DNA from: Pseudomonadota bacterium | GTDB lineage: Bacteria; Pseudomonadota; Gammaproteobacteria; Enterobacterales; Enterobacteriaceae | Direction of reading: 5' to 3' | DNA length: 18,876 nucleotides | NCBI GenBank assembly: GCA_023454395.1 | Contig: JAEYFY010000087.1 | Coordinates: 1 to 18,876, forward strand | Part shown: positions 1 through 6,139 of the stretch, in pieces | Numbering within the stretch: position 1 is the first letter of the stretch | Layout: each line of letters begins with the position of its first letter | Notes under the pieces: generated by a model | Database searches by the model: none | Told to the model about the DNA's origin: nothing | What the model saw: the letters and a program-made list of their open reading frames with translations, nothing else | Program-made: the position numbers and the translations under genes

Positions 1-292
1 GAGGTCAGATTCATTTGAGTCTGAATAGATAACATAATTTGATTAGCAGCCAGCCCCTTAGAGAAAGGGTTGTCATGATAGAGGAATGCTAATATGGTAC
101 AATTATTCTCTTTCGCAGTCGGGCCTAGCGGCACTGCGGGCAATGATGACTACGGAGCACGGCGTCTCCTAAACACATACACATCCTTAAAAACTTCATT
201 CTATTCTGTTTATAGGCAGATGCGAAGTCTTCCCAGTAACTGTCGGTTGAGTTTATCTAATACTCAAACCGAAGTTATGGGAGGGTTCGCTA
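1..292 (+). promoter_or_regulatory. Structured 5' leader of plaP
   Basis: No convincing gene lies in this stretch. It can form three hairpins on the plus strand. The first is at 5-24 (arms TCAGATTC and GAGTCTGA with one G-T pair). The second is at 114-138 (arms CGCAGT and ACTGCG, with an inner GCC-TAGC-GGC stem and a 3-nt bulge). The third is at 243-272 (a 10-bp stem with one bulged A, arms TCGGTTGAGT and ACTCAAACCGA). The last hairpin ends only 6 nt before the ribosome binding site GGGAGG at 279-284. The part at 110-170 is clearly richer in G and C than its surroundings. A 69-codon ORF (94-303) runs through the leader and overlaps the plaP start by 11 nt. It has no good ribosome binding site and resembles no protein I know. 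Cis-regulation of plaP is inferred from structure only. Confidence 0.45.
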
Positions 293-1672
293 ATGTCAGA
301 TAACGTCATCTCCTCTATCGGCACTAACCAAACTGGTGCTAACAATCGAGTTCAATTACGTAAAACCTTGACTCTAATGCAGGTAGTCATGATGGGGCTT
401 GCTTTTTTACAGCCTATGACTATTTTCGATACATTTGGTATCGTTTCTGGCATTACGAATGGTCACGTAGCAACCTCGTATGCGATTGCGTTGATTGCAA
501 TTTTATTTACAGCGGTCAGCTATGGAAAATTAGTTAAGCGTTTTCCTTCAGCAGGCTCTGCGTATACTTATGCTCAAAAATCCATGAGCCCTTATGTTGG
601 CTTTATGGTGGGTTGGTCATCTTTACTTGACTATTTATTTATGCCAATGATCAATATCTTATTGGCGAAAATCTATTTACAAGCAATATTCCCAGGCGTT
701 GAACCGTGGATCTTTGTATTTGCTTTAGTGGCTTTAATGACGTTCTTTAACCTGCGTGGTATTAACGTTGTTGCGAACTTAAATACAGCGATCGTTATTG
801 TTCAGGTAGCAGTCATGGTTGTCTTCGTTGGGCTGCTTATCCACGGTGTTTATAACGGAGAAGGTGCAGGGGAGTTATGGACCTTTAGACCGTTTGCGTC
901 TGTTGATGCGCAAGTCATACCAATGATAACCGGGGCAACAATACTCTGTTTCTCATTCTTAGGTTTCGACGGTATCAGTACATTATCAGAAGAGACACCA
1001 AATGCAGGTAAAGTTATCCCTAAAGCGATTTTCTTAACAGCGCTGATTGGTGGGATCATCTTTATTGCGGTTTCTTACTTTTTACAACTGTATTTCCCAG
1101 ATATTTCACGATTTAAAAATCCAGAAGAGTCACAACCTGAAATAATGCTGTATGTTGCGGGTGCTTTATTCCAGTCTATTATTTTAGTGTTCTCTTGTGT
1201 GACTGTATTAGCATCAGGTATGGCGGCTCACGCAGGTGTTGCACGTTTACTTTATGTTATGGGACGTGATGGTGTATTCCCTGAGAAGACATTTGGCTAT
1301 GTACATCCAAAATGGCGTACGCCTGCATTTAACGTGCTATTAGTTGGTTTCTTAGCATTAGGTGCTGTGTTCTTTGATTTAGTGACTGCAACGGCATTAA
1401 TTAACTTTGGTGCATTAGTTGCGTTTACTTTCGTGAATCTGTCTGTTATTTCACAGTTCTATATTCGTGAGCGCCGTAATAAAGGATTAATGGATCACAT
1501 TAATTACCTGATATTACCTATTATTGGTGCTGCAACAATGGGTGTCTTGTGGGTAAACCTTGAACCAGGTTCTATGGAGTTAGGTCTTGTTTGGGGCGCA
1601 ATTGGTATACTTTATATGGTATGGATCACTCGTCGGTTCCGTAGACCAATGCCACAAATGCCAGAAAAGTAA
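293..1672 (+). CDS. plaP: Putrescine importer PlaP, APC-family permease
   Basis: This inner-membrane amino acid/polyamine/organocation (APC) permease imports putrescine by proton symport. It has 459 residues against 452 in E. coli PlaP (YeeF), and the match runs over the whole length: the N-terminal RKTLTL segment, the FDTFGIVSG stretch in membrane segment 1, [12 protein letters not shown] near residue 85, [12 protein letters not shown] near 212, and a long shared stretch ending in [10 protein letters not shown] around 320-330. About twelve hydrophobic segments are visible. The start follows GGGAGG at 279-284 with 8-nt spacing. The gene is followed by its own terminator and is not in an operon with the fimbrial genes. 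PlaP-type putrescine uptake is linked to surface motility in E. coli and Proteus. The closely related PuuP is the main alternative, but the sequence and the sbcB/yeeX neighbourhood favour PlaP. Confidence 0.9.
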   Translation: MSDNVISSIGTNQTGANNRVQLRKTLTLMQVVMMGLAFLQPMTIFDTFGIVSGITNGHVATSYAIALIAILFTAVSYGKLVKRFPSAGSAYTYAQKSMSPYVGFMVGWSSLLDYLFMPMINILLAKIYLQAIFPGVEPWIFVFALVALMTFFNLRGINVVANLNTAIVIVQVAVMVVFVGLLIHGVYNGEGAGELWTFRPFASVDAQVIPMITGATILCFSFLGFDGISTLSEETPNAGKVIPKAIFLTALIGGIIFIAVSYFLQLYFPDISRFKNPEESQPEIMLYVAGALFQSIILVFSCVTVLASGMAAHAGVARLLYVMGRDGVFPEKTFGYVHPKWRTPAFNVLLVGFLALGAVFFDLVTATALINFGALVAFTFVNLSVISQFYIRERRNKGLMDHINYLILPIIGAATMGVLWVNLEPGSMELGLVWGAIGILYMVWITRRFRRPMPQMPEK

Positions 1673-1700
1673 TATTCGAAGAATTGTTATAATGATAAAT

Positions 1701-1732
1701 AAAATGGTCTCAGTAATGAGGCCATTTTTTTT
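1701..1732 (+). terminator. Rho-independent terminator of plaP
   Basis: A stem with arms AATGGTCTC and GAGGCCATT (one G-T pair) and a 6-nt loop is followed by a run of eight T. It lies 31 nt after the plaP stop codon. Confidence 0.85.
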
Positions 1733-2250
1733 GTATTGAATAAACAACGCTAGAATCGATCAGTATAATAAATAACCAATTGATTTATTTATATACAATA
1801 AAATTAAGTATATTTACTCATTCAAATAAAAAAATTAAAAATAATTTTATGTGGAATATAGGTTTGCTCTTAAGTATTTATCATTAGGTGTATTTACCTA
1901 TTAAAATTAAATTAAATGTTTTTTTATATTAGTTTTAACATGTCTATATATATGAAAAACAAAATTTATATATTTAAAAATATATTTTTTTATTTTTTAA
2001 GTATTATATTGATGCTCAATTAAAGATCAGTTAAATATTCTGAAAATAAAGAAAGCACTTTATAAAAAAAGTTTTTTAAATAATTATCATTATGTAATTT
2101 AAACTCGCTTTGCGAGTAAAATTTAATTGTTGTGCTACTCTTTAAAAAGAATTAGAAAATATATTTTCTTAATTTACATCTAATTAAGATGATTAAGGGA
2201 ATAATACTAATTCCAATAGGCGATTTATTTAAAAAACGAAAGGTAACAAT
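1733..2250 (+). promoter_or_regulatory. AT-rich upstream region of the fimbrial operon
   Basis: There is no gene in these 518 bases. The stretch is extremely AT-rich with many A and T tracts, the kind of DNA that H-NS usually silences; that role is inferred. Visible elements are a dyad TAGGT-N6-ACCTA at 1885-1900, a related pair of imperfect direct repeats at 1808-1827 and 1888-1907 (16 of 20 positions identical), and a hairpin at 2103-2117 (ACTCGC-TTT-GCGAGT, extendable by five A/T pairs beyond a small internal loop). The ribosome binding site of the first pilin is GAAAGG at 2238-2243. I could not pick a single confident -35/-10 pair. I found no long inverted repeats of the kind that flank phase-variable fim or mrp promoters, and no recombinase gene. 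Confidence 0.5.
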
Positions 2251-2802
2251 ATGTCTTTAATTAAGAAAGTTGCTCCGTTTATCGTGTTGTCTGGATTTAT
2301 GGTTGCAGGTAATGCTTTTGCTGCAACACAGGGCACAACGGTGTCATTCGAAGCATTAATTCGTGCCGCAAGTTGTGATGTTTCTTCAACAACAGAAGGT
2401 TCTAAAATTGATTGGGGAACCTTCACGAGTGATGAAGTTTCTGGCAAAAACGTCGGCGATCAATTAGGAGATAACAAGACGTTTAATTTAGAGCTTTCTA
2501 ATTGTACAGCAGCATTAGCAACTGGTGAAACAATCAATCTTTATGCTCGTGGTAATAAATCAAACTTTGATTCTGAAATGTTTGCTAACGCAACAGCGGC
2601 TTCTTTAGCTGTAAAATTGTTAGCAACAGCAAGTAATACTTTAGTTAAACCAAATGTTGAAACAGGTCTGACATTAGGACAAGAGATCATTAAAGACGGT
2701 ACAGGTCGTATTCCGATGACCGCTGGTCTGTATTTAACAAATGGTGCAGTAACAAGTGATGAATTAAAAGTACCAGTTACTTTTACTGTTGCTTATAACT
2801 AA
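2251..2802 (+). CDS. Major fimbrial subunit (pilin)
   Basis: This 183-residue protein is probably the main structural subunit of the fimbria, exported to the periplasm and polymerised by donor-strand exchange. It has a Sec signal peptide with the likely cut after Ala24 (NAFA|AT), an N-terminal extension with alternating hydrophobic residues (TTVSFEALI, about 29-37), one conserved pilin cysteine pair (Cys42 and Cys85), and a C-terminal beta strand ending in VTFTVAYN. Length and layout are typical of chaperone-usher pilins. It is first in the operon, behind a long AT-rich control region, and is followed by a strong hairpin that could let it be expressed above the downstream genes. The major-subunit assignment rests on position and typical pilin form, because two further pilin-like genes follow. 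Confidence 0.88.
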   Translation: MSLIKKVAPFIVLSGFMVAGNAFAATQGTTVSFEALIRAASCDVSSTTEGSKIDWGTFTSDEVSGKNVGDQLGDNKTFNLELSNCTAALATGETINLYARGNKSNFDSEMFANATAASLAVKLLATASNTLVKPNVETGLTLGQEIIKDGTGRIPMTAGLYLTNGAVTSDELKVPVTFTVAYN

Positions 2803-2817
2803 TATTGCTTAATTTTT

Positions 2818-2842
2818 AGAGGCTCTATTTAATAGAGCCTCT
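2818..2842 (+). promoter_or_regulatory. Intercistronic hairpin after the major pilin
   Basis: An almost perfect palindrome, AGAGGCTCTATT-T-AATAGAGCCTCT, lies 16 nt after the pilin stop codon. There is no following T run, so full termination is unlikely. Such hairpins often stabilise the pilin part of the messenger or reduce read-through into chaperone and usher genes. That role is inferred. Confidence 0.7.
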
Positions 2843-2860
2843 CATTAAAGAAGAAATATA

Positions 2861-3559
2861 ATGATTAAAATTACAAATAGAATAAGAAAGTTTTTTGTTA
2901 TTTTACTAATGACTATATCGCCACTCGCTTATTCTAAAGGCGTGGGTTTAAACGCTACACGTATTATTTATCCTGAAGGTGAGAGTAGTGTAGGTGTTAT
3001 CGTTCGTAATGAAGAACCAAAAATAAATTATTTGGTACAAGCCTATATTTCCTCTGATGAAAACCCAATTGTATTTCAAGTCACTCCACCTCTTTTTAGA
3101 ATTAATAGTTTATCAAGGCATGAAGTGAAAATTTATGCCATGAGTAATTCTTTACCAAAAGATAGAGAAAGTATTTTTTATTTTCATGCAAAGATGATCC
3201 CTGGACAAAACAACAATTCTGACACAGCGGGCTTAAGTGTGGGATTTGATAATGTCATAAAACTTTTCTACCGACCTAAAAATTTACCGATGACATCTGA
3301 CGATGCGCAAAAGAAATTAGGATTTAGTGTGGAAGGAAAACAATTAAAGGTAGTCAATAATTCCCCTTATTACATCAATTTTGCTGGGTTTTCTGTCAAC
3401 AATATAAAGCTAGGTGTTAGTTTGGCCAATAACAATGCCATGATCGCGCCTTATAGTTCGATAAAATATGCCTTACCTACAGGTGTAACTAAAGGAAGTG
3501 TTCAATGGCGTACAATAGATGATTTAGGTGGATTTAATGAACATAAAGCCACATTTTAA
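2861..3559 (+). CDS. Periplasmic fimbrial chaperone 1 (PapD/FimC family)
   Basis: This 232-residue chaperone captures pilin subunits in the periplasm and donates its G1 strand to complete their immunoglobulin fold. It has a signal peptide with the likely cut after Ser25. The first domain begins VGLNATRIIYPEG, with the subunit-anchoring arginine at Arg34, and ends at the G1 strand VIKLFYRP with the partner lysine at Lys134. The family signature LPKDRESIFYF is at 98-108, followed by KMIP. The donor-strand residues Leu125, Val127 and Phe129 are all hydrophobic, as expected. The loop before G1 is short, so it belongs to the FGS group. Its end overlaps the start of the next pilin gene by 23 nt, implying coupled translation. 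As the chaperone nearest the major pilin, it may serve that subunit. Confidence 0.93.
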   Translation: MIKITNRIRKFFVILLMTISPLAYSKGVGLNATRIIYPEGESSVGVIVRNEEPKINYLVQAYISSDENPIVFQVTPPLFRINSLSRHEVKIYAMSNSLPKDRESIFYFHAKMIPGQNNNSDTAGLSVGFDNVIKLFYRPKNLPMTSDDAQKKLGFSVEGKQLKVVNNSPYYINFAGFSVNNIKLGVSLANNNAMIAPYSSIKYALPTGVTKGSVQWRTIDDLGGFNEHKATF

Positions 3560-4091
3560 ACCAATTATATTGGGCGCATTATTAACTTGTATCTCTTTTT
3601 ATGGATATAGCGCTGTTGATGACTCTGCGGTTGTCATAGTAAAAGGTTCAGTAACAAAAGGAACATGTGCTTTTACTTTATCAGACCAAACGGTGAAATT
3701 TTCTCAATCAACATTAATGCAAAATGTTGATGAAATAGGTGTAAAAAAGGAAAACAAAATACCTTTTTCAGTTAATTACCTTTGCCAAGATTATGTTGAT
3801 GAAACACCTGATATGGAAGTTGTTATAAAAGCGGGATCAGGAACACAAATTGCAAATAACAAAATATCACCGGTGAATAATCCAACTAATGCGAGTTTCG
3901 CTCTATACGATTGTAAAAATGATCAATGTTCTTTAGTTAATTTTAATGCTGGAACAAGTTCTGTTTATATTACAACAGGAAATGGTAATAAAAATAAAGA
4001 CTTTGAAGTCGAGCTTGTTAAGAAAGACAGTTCAGCGGTTAATCCTGGTACGCTAAAAGCAATATTAGCATTAACACTTATACAACCTTGA
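3537..4091 (+). CDS. Minor fimbrial subunit 1
   Basis: This 184-residue pilin-like protein is a likely minor or adaptor subunit. The ATG at 3537 is preferred because AGGTGG lies 5 nt upstream (3526-3531); a GTG at 3528 would add three residues but has no ribosome binding site. The signal peptide probably ends at Ser25 or Ala26. The N-terminal strand (SAVVIVKGSV) is followed by the conserved pilin cysteine pair Cys44 and Cys83. A second close pair, Cys126 and Cys131 (CKNDQC), is unusual for pilins and recurs in modified form in the next gene. The C-terminus ends in alternating hydrophobic residues (LKAILALTLIQP), like a pilin F strand. It overlaps chaperone 1 by 23 nt. Whether it is a shaft, adaptor or terminator subunit cannot be read from the sequence. 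Confidence 0.75.
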   Translation: MNIKPHFKPIILGALLTCISFYGYSAVDDSAVVIVKGSVTKGTCAFTLSDQTVKFSQSTLMQNVDEIGVKKENKIPFSVNYLCQDYVDETPDMEVVIKAGSGTQIANNKISPVNNPTNASFALYDCKNDQCSLVNFNAGTSSVYITTGNGNKNKDFEVELVKKDSSAVNPGTLKAILALTLIQP

Positions 4092-4101
4092 GAAAGTAAA
4101 T

Positions 4102-4644
4102 ATGAATATATTTCTATTGAAAAGGAATTTGTTAAGTTTGTTTATTACACTAGCACTATTTATTAGTTTTGATGCTCAGAGTATTGAATTTGACTTTAAT
4201 GTGACCATTGATAAACAGACCTGCAAACTCTCAGTTTCAGGAACAAGTAGCAATGAAGTTGATTTTGGTAGTATTCAATCGAATAAAATTAAAAATAATC
4301 TTATAGAACCTATTCCGATAAAGGTATTACTAAGTGACTGTAAAACGAATGACTTTTTTGATACTTATGTGACAATGAAGGCAAAGAGTACTTTAAATAC
4401 GGTTACATTTAATGATGATATCAATAAAAGTTTTGGTATCAGAGTATCAAGTAAAAATAATGTTGCTCAATCTAATAATAATACGGATTTTTTTAAATCT
4501 GAAGATACTGTTTGGAATAACATAAGTAAAGATCAATTAGAAAAAACACTTTATACCTATGTTAAATGCAAAGATCCCACAGTTTGTGATCCCGAATCTG
4601 GAGAGTTTTCGGCAACGTTAACTTTTTCGTATATCGTTGATTAA
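4102..4644 (+). CDS. Minor fimbrial subunit 2
   Basis: This 180-residue secreted pilin-like protein has a hydrophobic signal peptide with the likely cut after Ser27 (AQS|IEF). The donor-strand-like start (IEFDFNVTI) is followed by the pilin cysteine pair Cys41 and Cys80, and VDFGSI around 53-58 is a common pilin motif. A second close cysteine pair, Cys156 and Cys162 (CKDPTVC), parallels the extra pair in the preceding gene. The C-terminal strand FSATLTFSYIVD fits a pilin. GAGAAAG at 4090-4096 is a plausible ribosome binding site, only just after the previous stop codon. The two minor subunits may be diverged duplicates, although they have little sequence in common outside the pilin framework. 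Position in the pilus is unknown. Confidence 0.75.
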   Translation: MNIFLLKRNLLSLFITLALFISFDAQSIEFDFNVTIDKQTCKLSVSGTSSNEVDFGSIQSNKIKNNLIEPIPIKVLLSDCKTNDFFDTYVTMKAKSTLNTVTFNDDINKSFGIRVSSKNNVAQSNNNTDFFKSEDTVWNNISKDQLEKTLYTYVKCKDPTVCDPESGEFSATLTFSYIVD

Positions 4645-4652
4645 GATATTAT

Positions 4653-5345
4653 ATGAATAATTTTATTATAAAAATTTCTATTATTTTAATATTAGCTTTT
4701 AGTTATTTTAATGCTAATGCTCAAGGGGTTAGTTTAGGAAAAACGCGCGTTATTTTTTCTGAAGGTAACTCAAGTGAAAGTGTATATATTTCTAATGATG
4801 ATAATCAGCCTTATTTAATACAAGCTGGCGTTACTGAAAAAATTGATGGAAATTTGTCATCTAATTTTATAGTGACTCCCCCTGTATTTCGTTTAGAAAA
4901 CAAGAGTGTTTCATCTTTACGTATTTTATTAAAAGAGACTCAAAATTTACCCAATGACAAAGAGTCACTCTTTTATTTGAATACAAAAATTATACCTTCT
5001 ACTAAGCGACCTAATGAAAGTGAATCACAGGAATCAAAATTAGTATTAATAACTAATTTTGTGATTAAAGTAATTTATCGACCTGAAAATATAGCAAGAC
5101 CTTCAGAACAAGATTATAAAAAGATCTTTATTAAAGAACAAGAAGGAAAGTGGTTTTTAGATAACCCAACTCCATATTATATGACATTAACATCAATTAA
5201 AGTTAATAACGAAAAATATAATAAAACCTTATTGTTATCACCTTATAGCAAAACTGAATTGGTAGAAGTATCAATAAAAGAAGCTAGTTGGCATATAATT
5301 AACGACTATGGTGAATTATCAAAAGAATTCAAATATAAGGACTAA
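4653..5345 (+). CDS. Periplasmic fimbrial chaperone 2 (PapD/FimC family)
   Basis: This 230-residue PapD-like chaperone has a signal peptide ending at Ala23 (ANA|QGVSLG). The anchoring residues are Arg32 (KTRVIFSEG) and Lys139 (VIKVIYRP), and the signature LPNDKESLFYL is at 99-109, followed by IIP. In the donor strand, the positions equivalent to PapD Leu103, Ile105 and Leu107 are Leu130, Leu132 and Thr134, so the last is polar, unlike chaperone 1. It starts 8 nt after the preceding pilin with a weak ribosome binding site, suggesting translational coupling. It is clearly diverged from chaperone 1 (for example at the start of the signature and the second domain), so the two are not a recent duplicate. 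A preference for a minor subunit is inferred. Confidence 0.92.
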   Translation: MNNFIIKISIILILAFSYFNANAQGVSLGKTRVIFSEGNSSESVYISNDDNQPYLIQAGVTEKIDGNLSSNFIVTPPVFRLENKSVSSLRILLKETQNLPNDKESLFYLNTKIIPSTKRPNESESQESKLVLITNFVIKVIYRPENIARPSEQDYKKIFIKEQEGKWFLDNPTPYYMTLTSIKVNNEKYNKTLLLSPYSKTELVEVSIKEASWHIINDYGELSKEFKYKD

Positions 5346-5349
5346 TGAA

Positions 5350-6096
5350 ATGAACGTTTTGAATAGTCGTATTTTCTTTATTACTACTTTGATATTAGGT
5401 TTTTTTTATTGCCAATTAGCATGGTCTGCTAATAATGCATTTGAATTTTCATTGCAAAGAATGACGTATAATGAAGGTAGTAAAAGCATCTCTATTGGTT
5501 TAAGAAATAATGAAAAAAAAGCGTATCTCGTTCAGGCTAGTATGAGATGGTTAGATGAATCTACGGGGTTGCAATTGATTGATAAAAAAGAGAATCCTCC
5601 TTTTATTTTAACTCCGCTTTTACAAAAAATAGAACCTGAAGAATACTATGAGTGGGTAATTAAGTTTACTGGTTCAGAAAGTACAATACCAACAGATAGA
5701 GAGAGTGTTTATATTTCTCAATTTCGATTAATACCATCCACATCTGAAGAAACACCAAATGTACAGATGAACTTTATTAGGGCATTAAACTTTAAAGTAT
5801 ATTATCGACCAAAGTCTCTTGAAGGCATAGAAATAAAAGATGCAGAAAAAAAATTATCATTTTCAATTGATGGTAATAAAATAATTGCGAAAAATGATTC
5901 ACCTATTTATCTAGCTTTTAACACAATAAAGATAAATGGAAAAGAGATCGAACTACAAGAGTTATCGAAAAACGTACCTCCATTTGGCACGCAAGAATAT
6001 TTATTTTCGAATGAAAAGAAGATTACATCTATTCATTGGCAAGTATTAGATGAGTTTATGTTCCCATTAGATGAAAAAATAAAAACAGTAAATTAA
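5350..6096 (+). CDS. Periplasmic fimbrial chaperone 3 (PapD/FimC family)
   Basis: This 248-residue chaperone is the longest of the three. I place the start at 5350, four bases after the stop of chaperone 2 and 9 nt after AAGG at 5337-5340. An upstream in-frame ATG at 5308 would add 14 residues that spoil the signal peptide. The signal peptide likely ends near Ser26 or Ala27. Anchoring residues are Arg37 (LQRMTYNEG) and Lys149 (FKVYYRP), and the signature IPTDRESVYIS (113-123) is followed by RLIP. The donor-strand positions are Met140, Phe142 and Arg144; a charged residue at the third position is unusual. An insertion with KKENPPF around 79-85 further separates it from the other two. It sits directly before the usher, so dedication to the adhesin or a special subunit is plausible but unproven. 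Confidence 0.9.
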   Translation: MNVLNSRIFFITTLILGFFYCQLAWSANNAFEFSLQRMTYNEGSKSISIGLRNNEKKAYLVQASMRWLDESTGLQLIDKKENPPFILTPLLQKIEPEEYYEWVIKFTGSESTIPTDRESVYISQFRLIPSTSEETPNVQMNFIRALNFKVYYRPKSLEGIEIKDAEKKLSFSIDGNKIIAKNDSPIYLAFNTIKINGKEIELQELSKNVPPFGTQEYLFSNEKKITSIHWQVLDEFMFPLDEKIKTVN

Positions 6097-6139
6097 TAAA
6101 AATATATTTTTTATAAGGCTAAATATTAAGAGTGTAAAA

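Noticed and set aside
94..303. 69-codon ORF before plaP as a normal protein gene
   Set aside because: It has no good ribosome binding site, its sequence resembles no known protein, and it overlaps strong hairpins. I treat it as part of the leader, with possible translation noted as a finding.
1740..2250. Invertible fimbrial promoter element
   Set aside because: I looked for paired long inverted repeats and a recombinase gene and found neither. Short AT-rich dyads are expected by chance here.
2861..6096. Recent tandem duplication of chaperone genes
   Set aside because: The three share family motifs only and differ in length, donor strand and second domain, so they look anciently diverged.
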